Shown here piece after piece: positions 23,722 to 31,210 of a stretch of DNA of 31,210 nt. The stretch is from an uncultured Anaerococcus sp. GTDB lineage: Bacteria; Bacillota; Clostridia; Tissierellales; Peptoniphilaceae. Both the position numbers and the translations under genes were made by a program. Below the pieces are notes generated by a model that saw only the letters and a list, made by a program, of their open reading frames with translations, did no database searches and was not told where the DNA came from. The stretch is from the NCBI GenBank assembly GCA_943913325.1, contig CALTXP010000008.1, forward strand, positions 1 to 31,210. The letters run 5' to 3'. How positions within the stretch are numbered: the first letter of the stretch is position 1; each line of letters begins with the position of its first letter.

Positions 23722-24578
23722 ATGATCGAATATTTAGAAAAGAAAATGGGCTTTTAGATAATACACGAGTTATAGAACCTGAATTTAAATATTATGGTAA
23801 GGAAGTTCTAGAAGAGGCCATATCTGCTATCTTAGCTGGTAAAAATATCTTACTGACAGGAGCTAAGGCTACAGGAAAAAATGTCCTCTCATCAAATCTA
23901 TCCTACCTATTTGCTAGACCTTCTTGGAATGTATCTTTCCACGTTAATACAGATTTTAATTCTTTAATAGGTGCAGATACATTTAAAAATGGAGAGGTTG
24001 TTTTTAGAAAAGGCCCTATATATCAAGCAGCTATTAACGGCGGCTTTGCTATTTTAGATGAGATAAATATGGCAAAAAATGAAGCCATCTCTGTTTTACA
24101 TGCAACTCTAGATCATAGGAGGATAATAGACCTACCAGGATATGATAAAATCAAATTAGATCCAAATACAAGATTCATTGCAACTATGAACTACGGTTAT
24201 GTAGGTACTCGTGAAGTCAATGAGGCGCTTGCTTCTAGATTTATGATTATAAATATGCCAAATATAAGCCGTGAAAATTTGGATAGATTGCTTAAAGATA
24301 CTTATCCTAAACTTAAAGAAAAATATAGAAAAGCTTTCATTGATATGTTTATATCACTTCAAGCAAAAAGTGAAAATAATGAAATTTCTACTAAATCTGT
24401 AGATTTACGTGGACTTATATCTGCAATTGATACTATAAAAATAGGCCTTAATCCATTTGATGCAATTAAAATGGGTATAGCAAATAAGTCATTTGATGAA
24501 TTTGAACGTCAAATAGTAATAGATACAATAAAAACAAAAATCCCTACAAATATTGAAGAGAGTATATTTAATGAGTGA
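23722..24578 (+). pseudogene. MoxR-type AAA+ ATPase with one-base frameshift near the start
   Basis: The ATG at 23722 has an excellent ribosome binding site (AAAGGAG) but its frame stops at 23755-23757 after MIEYLEKKMGF. The -1 frame then runs uninterrupted to 24578 and encodes a MoxR/NorQ-like AAA+ protein: DNTRVIEPEFKYYG, Walker A GAKATGKN, IGADTFKNGEVVFRKGPIYQ, Walker B FAILDEINMAKNEA, sensor region FIATMNYGYVGTREVNEALASR. Adding one T to the T4 run at 23752-23755 would join the frames as GFLDN and give 285 residues. No usable start exists in the downstream frame before Walker A. It overlaps the VWA gene by eight bases. It may be a sequencing error, a real mutation or recoding. MoxR ATPases act as chaperone-like remodellers with VWA partners. 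Confidence 0.85.
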
Positions 24579-26292
24579 ATCTTTAGATAAAATCCGTGAA
24601 TATAATATTATCTGGGATTTTGCAGAAAATTATAAATTTACTCCTAAAAAAACTTATCCTATGGATGAAGTTTATAAAAATATTATAACAGGTTTTATAA
24701 TTAAAAACTTTGATACAAAAATGCTAAATTCTTTTTTTGCATACCTAAAAGATGAAAATCCTTTTTACGAAGATTTTAAATTTATAACTAATTTACTAAT
24801 TGAGGATATTTCTTATAGACAGCTTGTTAAAAATAATTTAGTAATAAACAATTTAAGAAAAGACTATGCTAAAAAAATATATAGTAAATATAATCTTAAA
24901 GATCCAGATACTTTAAGTACTCAAATAGAAAAAGCTTATTATGGAAGTATTTTAGGAAAGCCTATAATAGAAGGACCCTTATTTAAGTCTATATACAATG
25001 CAATTTTTGCTATAGACTCAACTGATACTAATATTATAATTGATGAATTAAATAAAATATTTAAGTCTTATTTTAGATTTGATAGAAAAGAAAAAGATAG
25101 TGAACTCTTTGATGAGATGGTCAAGGAAAATAAGCCCAAAGATTTCAAATCTGAAGAAGAGATGCCTAATGAATATAGTGATGAAAATATAGATGAGCAA
25201 TTTAATATAGGATCAGCAGAATTTACTGGTTCCAACATTTATTTTGAAGATAAAAAAGAAGACACAAACAAAAATCTCATGTTTTTAAACTCTTCTAAAG
25301 ATGATTATCATTCCTCTAACGAATTTATAGAAGACTTTTTTGGTATGCCTATTATGCCCTTAAAAAAGCTAGAAGCTTTAGAAAGAAAATTGGCAAAGGG
25401 TATTCATACAAATAAACAATTATATTTTACTAGGGGAGAATATAGTAATAAAGCGAATGCTAGATATTATAAAAAAAGTCGTAATGAACAATATCAAAAA
25501 AATAAAAATTATATAGAGAGTAATTTTTCTATAAACCATAGAAATATAAACGAATTGAGTCTAGCAATTAAAAATTCACTAGCAAACTATGAGGACTATG
25601 CTGAAGTTACAAAAAACTATGGAGTAATAGATTCAAGTAAGGTTTGGAGAGCACCTGTTATTAATGACTATAGTGTATTCACTAAAGAAGAAACTGATAA
25701 TATCAATAAATTCAAGGTAGATTTAATACTGGATGCTTCAGCAAGCCAGATAGGTAGACAACACATAGTAGCTAACCAAGCTTATATAATAGCAAAAGCT
25801 ATGGATGAGGTTAATATTCCTATTAGAATATTAGGTTTTTCCACCTTAAGAGATCATACAATCTTTACATTGTATAGAGATTATAAAGAAAAAAATAAAA
25901 ATCTTGAATTGTATAATTTTTTTGCAGCTGGCTCAAATAGAGATGGATTTGCCTTTAAGACTCTTCATGAAATTATTGATAAAGATGATGACACTCGTCA
26001 CATAGTTATAGTCTTATCTGATGGAAAGCCAAATGATGAGAGAGCTAATATAAATACTGTAAAACTTTTAGATAAAGACCAATATACAGGAAAAACTGCA
26101 ATAGAAGATACAGCATTTGAAATAAGAAATTTGAAAAATGATAATATTTCAGTATTGGGAGTTTTTACTGGCAAAGATGAAGACGTGGAAAATGCTAAGT
26201 TAATTTACAATAGAGATTTTGTAAGGATCACAAATTTAGAAAATTTCTCAAAAATTGTTTCTGTATTTATGAAAAATCAAATACTCATGTAA
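24571..26292 (+). CDS. VWA-domain protein partner of the MoxR ATPase
   Basis: A 573-residue protein with a C-terminal von Willebrand A domain. The N-terminal part (1-180) is helical. The middle (about 170-260) is acidic and low-complexity. The VWA domain begins near residue 382 with FKVDLILDASASQIG, giving the MIDAS motif DASAS (388-392), then FAAGSNRDGFAF and VIVLSDGKPND. The layout resembles NorD/CobT-like VWA proteins that work with MoxR AAA+ ATPases in inserting cofactors or remodelling enzymes. The start ATG overlaps the ATPase stop by eight bases. No target enzyme is adjacent on the same strand, so the substrate is unknown. The frame is intact although the ATPase frame is not. Confidence 0.88.
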   Translation: MSESLDKIREYNIIWDFAENYKFTPKKTYPMDEVYKNIITGFIIKNFDTKMLNSFFAYLKDENPFYEDFKFITNLLIEDISYRQLVKNNLVINNLRKDYAKKIYSKYNLKDPDTLSTQIEKAYYGSILGKPIIEGPLFKSIYNAIFAIDSTDTNIIIDELNKIFKSYFRFDRKEKDSELFDEMVKENKPKDFKSEEEMPNEYSDENIDEQFNIGSAEFTGSNIYFEDKKEDTNKNLMFLNSSKDDYHSSNEFIEDFFGMPIMPLKKLEALERKLAKGIHTNKQLYFTRGEYSNKANARYYKKSRNEQYQKNKNYIESNFSINHRNINELSLAIKNSLANYEDYAEVTKNYGVIDSSKVWRAPVINDYSVFTKEETDNINKFKVDLILDASASQIGRQHIVANQAYIIAKAMDEVNIPIRILGFSTLRDHTIFTLYRDYKEKNKNLELYNFFAAGSNRDGFAFKTLHEIIDKDDDTRHIVIVLSDGKPNDERANINTVKLLDKDQYTGKTAIEDTAFEIRNLKNDNISVLGVFTGKDEDVENAKLIYNRDFVRITNLENFSKIVSVFMKNQILM

Positions 26293-26323
26293 AAAGCAGG
26301 CATTTGTGCTATCGCCTGCTTTT
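26291..26323. terminator. Bidirectional terminator overlapping the murJ stop
   Basis: AAAAGCAGGC (26292-26301) pairs with GCCTGCTTTT (26314-26323). It ends the VWA transcript on the plus strand. On the minus strand the first arm encodes the last residues of MurJ and the stop codon (26309-26311) lies in the loop. Confidence 0.88.
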
Positions 26324-27931
26324 ACTTTGCCTATTTTGTTTTTGTCTATTTATCTGATCTATGGTCTTAACATTTTTATTTCCAGCGTTTAAATGCTTTT
26401 GAGCTTTTCTTTTTCTTAGTCTTTTGTGATAGAAAGTATTTACTAGTTCCATAACTTCTGGAATTCTTGCAATAAGTATTAAAAAGCCATAAACTATTGC
26501 TGCTAAAATAATTGCTATTAAAACTGCTAGTAAGTGAGCAAGCTTATCTTCTAATAGCTTGTACATGCCATTAGCAACTAAGCCCATAATAGTAGTTGCA
26601 ATACTTATTTTTATTATGGAAAAAAGAGCCGTTTTAAACTTAAATGATCCAAAATTATATCTAAACTTATATATCATAAGCCCTGATCCCACAATAGTAG
26701 ATACTACTGTAGCCATAGCAAGTCCATTAATCCCAAAAAATCTAATTAATATAATATTAAATATTATATTAAAAGCTTGTTGAATAACTACTATAACTAC
26801 TGGAGTTTTAGAATCTCCTACAGCATAAAATCCTCTGTCTATAACATCTGATATTGACTGGAATATAACAAATGGTGCATAGGAAATAAGTAAACTAGAA
26901 ACAGCTATTGTGTCTTCTGCTGTAAAGGCATTTCTCTCAAATACAAGCTCTATAATTGGATGTGCCAAAACTGCCATACCTATTGTAGCTGGAACAACTA
27001 ATAAAAGAGTAGTAACTACAGAAGAGCTTATAGATTTTTTCATAGCATTTATCTTTCCTGATTGTCCTAGTTCTGCAATTTTTGGGAAAAGTGCTGTAGT
27101 TACTGAAACTGTAATTACACCAGTTATAAGTGTAAGCATAGTCTTAGCATAAAATAGCTTTGAAATAGATGCCTTACCAAAATATGCTGATGCCATAGAG
27201 TTATCTACTATTATAGAAATCTCACCTGCTGCAGATGATATTACTACTGGTATTGCAATAATAATTAATTGCCTTACATATTTATTAGAAAAATCTATTA
27301 TCTTATTATGATGATAGCCTTTATCATGAGAAGCTTTTGGAAATAGTATATATTGCAAAATATTTCCTAGCAAAGCTCCTATTATGAGTAAATAAGCATT
27401 ACCAGTCTTTCCTGTTAGTATTGTGAAAATTATAATGATAACATTCATTATAATTCCAGTTACAGCTGGATTAAAAAAGTCTCCTTTTATATTAAGATAG
27501 CCTCGAAAAATCGCTGAATATAAATAAGCATAGACTGCAAACATCATTATTCTTGTATAATTTGCAGCTAAGTTTAAAGTTTCTCCATCTAAATCTGGTG
27601 AAAGAATTTTAGAAAATGGCTTAGCAAATATAAATCCTATAATTATAGCAATTGTTGCAAAGACCATGAGTATATTGAAAATATTAGATGTAAATCTCTC
27701 TGCAGACTCTAATCCTTCTTCGTTTTTTGCCCTATTATATATTGGTATAAAGCCAGAAATAATACCTACAGCAACAAAATTAGCTACCACTACTGGTAGA
27801 GTATTAGCTGTTGTGTATATAGACTTTAAATCGCCTGCTCCAATATAGGATGCCATAACAGCTTCTCTAATAAAGCCAAAGACTTTAGAAATAACTGTTA
27901 TAAACATGAGCATTAATGTAGTTTGCCCCAT
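26309..27931 (-). CDS. murJ: Lipid II flippase MurJ
   Basis: A 540-residue MurJ/MviN-family membrane protein (MOP superfamily) with about 14 hydrophobic helices, thought to move the peptidoglycan precursor lipid II across the membrane. It shows the N-terminal MFITVISKVFGFIREAVMA with the family Arg, YTTANTLPVVVANF, the AVGIISGFIPIYNRA region, and RGFYAVGDSKTPV in the C-terminal half. A basic tail follows (KRLRKRKAQKH onward). I chose the ATG at 27929-27931, five bases after GAGG, because homologues begin close to the first helix; earlier in-frame starts fall in the promoter region. It has its own promoter and a terminator overlapping its stop. Confidence 0.92.
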   Translation of the reverse strand: MGQTTLMLMFITVISKVFGFIREAVMASYIGAGDLKSIYTTANTLPVVVANFVAVGIISGFIPIYNRAKNEEGLESAERFTSNIFNILMVFATIAIIIGFIFAKPFSKILSPDLDGETLNLAANYTRIMMFAVYAYLYSAIFRGYLNIKGDFFNPAVTGIIMNVIIIIFTILTGKTGNAYLLIIGALLGNILQYILFPKASHDKGYHHNKIIDFSNKYVRQLIIIAIPVVISSAAGEISIIVDNSMASAYFGKASISKLFYAKTMLTLITGVITVSVTTALFPKIAELGQSGKINAMKKSISSSVVTTLLLVVPATIGMAVLAHPIIELVFERNAFTAEDTIAVSSLLISYAPFVIFQSISDVIDRGFYAVGDSKTPVVIVVIQQAFNIIFNIILIRFFGINGLAMATVVSTIVGSGLMIYKFRYNFGSFKFKTALFSIIKISIATTIMGLVANGMYKLLEDKLAHLLAVLIAIILAAIVYGFLILIARIPEVMELVNTFYHKRLRKRKAQKHLNAGNKNVKTIDQINRQKQNRQSKSRR

Positions 27932-27961
27932 AATAACCTCTCTTATTGATATCGTCATTAT

Positions 27962-27990
27962 ATTATATCTATAAATTTTAGTAAATACAA
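27962..27990 (-). promoter_or_regulatory. Promoter of murJ
   Basis: Minus-strand TTGTAT (27985-27990), 17-base spacer, TATAAT (27962-27967), just downstream of the hydrogenase terminator. Confidence 0.78.
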
Positions 27991-28004
27991 GCCTAACTTT
28001 CAAT

Positions 28005-28033
28005 AAAAAATAGAGAAGCTAAGAGCTTCCCTA
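28005..28033 (-). terminator. Terminator of the hydrogenase-like operon
   Basis: On the minus strand TAGGGAAGCT and AGCTTCTCTA form a 10-bp stem (one G-U) with a three-base loop and six T residues. Confidence 0.88.
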
Positions 28034-28046
28034 CATTTATTGATTA

Positions 28047-29579
28047 CTATTCGCTTAGCTTAAGTTTTTCATCATCTGGTTTATCTTGAGCAGGAATATT
28101 AGTATTATCGGCTGGAGATTTAAATACTGACTCTTTAGCAAATGCCTTTACAGCCTTTCCCGTTTTATTTCTTGCCACGACTGTACCTGGTCCACCTACG
28201 CATCCGCCGTCACAAGCCATACCTTCTATAAGTTTTCCATCCATTTTCCCTAGTTTTGCAAGCCTTGCTAACTTTACACAATCAGCAAGACCTTCGGCAT
28301 TTTCAACATCTATTTTAGTACCTGGTCTTATCTCTTTGGCACGTTTTACTACTGCTTGGGCAACACCACCGCTTACAGCATAATTTCTACCTGTCTCAGA
28401 TGCATCCATCATTTGATCTTCTACCTCAATTTCTGATGGCTCTATACCTTTTGCAAGGAACATTCCCAAAAGCTCTTCAAAAGTTATTACAAAATCGATA
28501 ACTTCTGCCACATCAGATTCTAACGCTTCTAATTTCTTAGAAATACATGGTCCTATAAAGGTAATCTTACTATTAGGATCTTTTTTCTTAAGTTGAAGGC
28601 CAGTATAAATCATAGGTGTAGATGACTCTGAAATATAATCATTTATTTCAGGAAATTGCTTTCTAACCATCAATTTCCATGAGAAACAGCAGCTTGTTCC
28701 CATGAAAGGAATCTTAGATGAAGGAACCTCTTCTAAGTACTCGTGAGCTTCATTCATTGTAGTTAGATCTGCACCAAGTCCTACTTCTATAACTTCATCA
28801 AATCCTAATTGTTTAATAGCTTCTCTTATTTGTTCAGCTGATACATTTGGACCAAATTGACCAGCAAATGAAGGAGCTATAATTGCATAAGAAGGATTTT
28901 CTGATTGAATAGATTTTACTAATTGATAAATCTCTGATTTATCAGAAATAGCCCCAAAAGGACATGAGCTTATACATTTACCACAAGCTACACACTTATC
29001 AGAATCAATTTGGGCTCTTCCCAAATCATCTGAATGAATAGCTTTTACCCCACAACTAGATGCGCATGGTCTTTGTTGATGGTTGATCGCGTGATATGGG
29101 CAAGCTTCTACACATTTACCACATTTTATACATTTTTCTTGATCTATAATAGCTCCATTTGGAGTATAAGTCACAGCATTTTTAGGACAAACATTTACAC
29201 AAGGATGACCTATACATGCCTTACACTGATCGGTAACAGTAACCTTATTTTCTGGACAAGCTTCACAAGCTATTTTCACTACACTAACTAATGGCGGATT
29301 ATAAATCCTTCTATTAACATCCATCTTGTCAAGACCTTGGGTAACAGCGTCTGTTTTGTCAGCAGTTCTTGCATCCAGACCAATGCCCATTCTAAGTCTT
29401 TCACCCATTACAGCTCTTTCACGGAAAATATTTCCTCTATACCTTCCTTGCTCACCTGGAATAATATCATAAACTTCAGTAGCTATATCAGTAATAGGTC
29501 TATTTTCATAAGCAATTTTCGCAATATGCTCAAATGCCATTCTCCTAATATTTATTATGTCTATATAAGTATCTTTCAT
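28047..29579 (-). CDS. [FeFe]-hydrogenase-like iron-sulfur protein with altered H-cluster motifs
   Basis: A 510-residue protein with N-terminal Fe-S domains and a C-terminal [FeFe]-hydrogenase large-subunit domain. Cysteine groups are at about 105-131 (CEACP, CKACIGHPCVNVCP), 150-160 (CIKCGKCVEACP), 172-176 (CASSC) and 196-206 (CVACGKCISSCP). The H-cluster cysteines are kept: TSCCFSW (297-298), GPCISKK (345) and EGMACDGGC (456, 460). However, the usual Pro after TSCC is Phe, MPC is GPC, and the final GGGQP is replaced by VGGPGTV. This fits a divergent (group B-like) hydrogenase or a hydrogenase-derived redox sensor. It overlaps the preceding small gene by four bases. Confidence 0.85.
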   Translation of the reverse strand: MKDTYIDIINIRRMAFEHIAKIAYENRPITDIATEVYDIIPGEQGRYRGNIFRERAVMGERLRMGIGLDARTADKTDAVTQGLDKMDVNRRIYNPPLVSVVKIACEACPENKVTVTDQCKACIGHPCVNVCPKNAVTYTPNGAIIDQEKCIKCGKCVEACPYHAINHQQRPCASSCGVKAIHSDDLGRAQIDSDKCVACGKCISSCPFGAISDKSEIYQLVKSIQSENPSYAIIAPSFAGQFGPNVSAEQIREAIKQLGFDEVIEVGLGADLTTMNEAHEYLEEVPSSKIPFMGTSCCFSWKLMVRKQFPEINDYISESSTPMIYTGLQLKKKDPNSKITFIGPCISKKLEALESDVAEVIDFVITFEELLGMFLAKGIEPSEIEVEDQMMDASETGRNYAVSGGVAQAVVKRAKEIRPGTKIDVENAEGLADCVKLARLAKLGKMDGKLIEGMACDGGCVGGPGTVVARNKTGKAVKAFAKESVFKSPADNTNIPAQDKPDDEKLKLSE

Positions 29580-29869
29580 TTCAAAGCCTCATCTTCTGGA
29601 ATAAACTCGTTAAGTATCTGCTCCATTATAACCTCTGGTGTGGCTTTTTTATAGTATGTATCATCTATTTTTACTAATGGAGCAGACTTTTCGGCATCAT
29701 CCACTTCATTCATTATGTTATCGTATTCTATTTCTATTTCAGGAGCTTTTCCTAAATTTTCTAATCTATAAGCTATCTCTAAATCTTCTTTTACCACTTT
29801 AACTGAGTCATATAAAAACTCATTACCTGCAGCAGTACATCTTGCACATGAACAAATTGTAACTTTCAT
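29576..29869 (-). CDS. Small thioredoxin-like [2Fe-2S]-ferredoxin-type protein
   Basis: A 97-residue protein beginning MKVTICSCARCTAAGNEF, with a CxCxxC group, and ending with APLVKIDDTYYKKATPEVIMEQIL, which resembles the C-terminal half of thioredoxin-like [2Fe-2S] ferredoxins/NuoE-like subunits. Only three cysteines are present, one fewer than a standard [2Fe-2S] site needs, so cluster binding is uncertain. GGAGG precedes the ATG. The stop overlaps the start of the hydrogenase-like gene (ATGA), so the two are made together and probably interact, perhaps as an electron carrier or assembly partner. Function is inferred from context and partial resemblance only. Confidence 0.75.
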   Translation of the reverse strand: MKVTICSCARCTAAGNEFLYDSVKVVKEDLEIAYRLENLGKAPEIEIEYDNIMNEVDDAEKSAPLVKIDDTYYKKATPEVIMEQILNEFIPEDEALK

Positions 29870-29896
29870 ATAAATCCTCCCATGGTTTATATATAA

Positions 29897-29925
29897 ATTG
29901 TATCAAATAAATAGCTTATAAGCAA
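29897..29925 (-). promoter_or_regulatory. Promoter of the hydrogenase-like operon
   Basis: Minus-strand TTGCTT (29920-29925), 17-base spacer, TACAAT (29897-29902). The -35 lies inside the arm of the hairpin at 29915-29952. Confidence 0.6.
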
Positions 29926-29952
29926 TGATAATTCTTTATCATTACTTATAAG
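29915..29952 (-). terminator. Long hairpin after the histidine kinase gene
   Basis: Arms 29915-29931 and 29936-29952 form a 17-bp stem with a four-base TTCT/AGAA loop. The one non-Watson-Crick position is a G-U pair in minus-strand RNA but an A-C mismatch in plus-strand RNA, so the structure is meant for the kinase transcript. The following sequence is only moderately T-rich. Confidence 0.65.
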
Positions 29953-29963
29953 TTTTAAAATTT

Positions 29964-31210
29964 TTATCTGTCTAATTTTAGAGGGATCTCTATTATAAAT
30001 CTTGTCCCCTCATTTAATTTAGATTTTACTTTTATAGAATAACCTAAGTAATTAGCAATATGTTTTACTATGGATAAACCCAAGCCAGTAGACTTTTGAT
30101 TTCTCTTCCTAGATTTATCTACAACATAAAATCTCTCAAAAATTCTTTCACTATCAGCTTTTGATATACCTATACCTGTATCACTTATCATAAGATAATA
30201 ATTATTGTCTTTTAAGTCAAAATCAACATCTATAGACCCATGCATCTTATTGTATTTTATTGCATTTTCATAAATATTAGATACTAAATCATAAAATAAA
30301 GATTTACTAGTCCTTATCCTATAGGATTTGATATTATTGCTAACACTTATAAACTTTTTACTAGCAATTCTTTGGTACTTTTCTATAGTAAATCTAACCA
30401 CCTCGTAGATATCGACATCTACAAAATCTTTTTCAAAGTTCTTTTCATCTAAACTTGATATTTTAAGTATATCATCTATTATTTCTAATAGTCTATTACC
30501 TTCTTCACATATAATTTCTGCAAATTTATTGACATCATCTTCTTTTGCTATCCCTGTAGCAATTAATTCTGCATAGCCATTTATTGAAGTTAGTGGACTT
30601 TTTAACTCGTGAGTTACATTTGCAGAAAACTCTCTTCGCATTTTTTCAGCTTTTCTCTCTTCTGTATTATCTATAATTATCATAGCATAGGCCTTTTTAG
30701 AGCTTGTACTTAAGGGATCTATAAATATTCTTAAGTCATATCCATTTATGTTCAAATCAATATTTTTACTTCTTTTAAGAATTGAAGCTTCTCTTAATGC
30801 TAAACTATATTCCCTATTTTCTATCAAATTACTAATATTAGCCTCATGATTTATATCAAGAAATCTTTTTGCAGAATGATTAAGAAGTTCTATACTTCCC
30901 TCACCGTCAAATAAAATAAATCCTTCTTTCATATTTGTCGCTATAGAATTTATTTCGGATAGTCTTGCTTTAAGAGAATCTGCTTTCTCACTTGATTCAT
31001 TTAATCTAGTTTCATAACAAGTTAATAGTGGAATTAACTCCTCATAATTTGGATCATTCTTTATTTCTTTTACATTAGAATAGTATAGTCTTTTAATATA
31101 ATAATCTAATTTACTATTAGTTATTTTTTCTAATAAAAATTTACTAATTATGGCCAATAGTAAAAAGAGAAAAAAAAGAATCCAATTAATTATTGATATG
31201 TATCCATTAA
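29964..31210 (-). CDS. Sensor histidine kinase (PAS domain, PhoR/WalK-like), 5' end outside the window
   Basis: A membrane sensor kinase that passes phosphate to a response regulator, which is not in the window. The frame stays open to the window edge, and the codons before the TTG at 31155-31157 encode a membrane helix (IINWILFFLFLLLAIISKFL), so that TTG is unlikely to be the start. After the helix come a coiled linker, a PAS-like domain (MKEGFILFDGEGSIELLNHS), the H box FSANVTHELKSPLTSINGY, the N box NIYENAIKYN, and ATP-lid motifs DTGIGISKADSERIFERFY and GLGLSIVKHI. The order resembles PhoR/WalK. It ends at a long hairpin. The signal sensed cannot be told. Confidence 0.92.
   Translation of the reverse strand, partial: NGYISIINWILFFLFLLLAIISKFLLEKITNSKLDYYIKRLYYSNVKEIKNDPNYEELIPLLTCYETRLNESSEKADSLKARLSEINSIATNMKEGFILFDGEGSIELLNHSAKRFLDINHEANISNLIENREYSLALREASILKRSKNIDLNINGYDLRIFIDPLSTSSKKAYAMIIIDNTEERKAEKMRREFSANVTHELKSPLTSINGYAELIATGIAKEDDVNKFAEIICEEGNRLLEIIDDILKISSLDEKNFEKDFVDVDIYEVVRFTIEKYQRIASKKFISVSNNIKSYRIRTSKSLFYDLVSNIYENAIKYNKMHGSIDVDFDLKDNNYYLMISDTGIGISKADSERIFERFYVVDKSRKRNQKSTGLGLSIVKHIANYLGYSIKVKSKLNEGTRFIIEIPLKLDR

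Noticed and set aside
23748..23757. Programmed -1 frameshift site in the MoxR gene
   Set aside because: GGGCTTTTAG is not an X XXY YYZ heptamer and no stimulatory hairpin or upstream Shine-Dalgarno element is evident; a base deletion explains it more simply.
31155..31157. TTG as the true start of the histidine kinase
   Set aside because: The frame continues to the window edge and encodes a membrane helix upstream, so the gene is truncated by the window.

Overview
The window looks like chromosomal DNA from a low-GC, strictly anaerobic, butyrate-forming Firmicute. It is very AT-rich, has strong GGAGG-type ribosome binding sites and consensus sigma-A promoters, and carries a complete acetyl-CoA-to-butyrate gene set, a superoxide reductase and an [FeFe]-hydrogenase-like protein. 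The gene content fits Peptoniphilaceae (Anaerococcus/Peptoniphilus-like), but that placement is an inference; no rRNA or other marker settles it. I see no phage, IS element, CRISPR array or plasmid module.

Layout. (1) 44-1307, minus: the infC-rpmI-rplT translation operon, with a consensus promoter, an L20-type attenuator leader and a non-standard ATA start for IF-3. (2) 1439-3381: a metallo-beta-lactamase-fold hydrolase, divergent from a YbaK-type deacylase that is translationally coupled to an unrecognised 203-aa protein. (3) 3423-7100: an acyl-CoA dehydrogenase fused to an EtfA FAD domain, a PaaI-like thioesterase, and a butyryl-CoA:acetate CoA-transferase. (4) 7284-13299, minus: the operon bcd-etfB-etfA-crt-hbd-thl behind a perfect TTGACA-17-TATAAT promoter with a Rex-like box in its leader. 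(5) 13514-17320, minus: superoxide reductase, hisS, brnQ and a DUF6873-like protein. (6) 17364-17778, minus: tRNA-Phe, tRNA-Gly and tRNA-Cys. (7) 17953-19354, plus: a FetA/FetB-type ABC exporter. (8) 19544-23671, minus: a MarR regulator with an asymmetric heterodimeric ABC exporter. (9) 23722-26292, plus: a MoxR-type AAA+ ATPase, broken by a one-base frameshift near its start, and a VWA-domain partner. (10) 26309-31210, minus: MurJ, an [FeFe]-hydrogenase-like protein with a small thioredoxin-like partner, and a sensor histidine kinase cut by the window edge.

How the genes work together. Thiolase, Hbd and Crt convert two acetyl-CoA to crotonyl-CoA. Bcd with EtfAB reduces this to butyryl-CoA, probably by flavin-based electron bifurcation that also reduces ferredoxin. 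The CoA-transferase releases butyrate. Reduced ferredoxin could be a donor to the hydrogenase-like protein, though its active-site motifs are degenerate. The extra dehydrogenase-EtfA fusion suggests a second acyl-CoA oxidoreductase that carries its own electron-shuttle domain.

The items most worth following up are the ACAD-EtfA domain fusion, the frameshifted MoxR gene beside an intact VWA gene, the ATA start of infC, the degenerate hydrogenase-like protein, and the coupled unknown gene next to YbaK.
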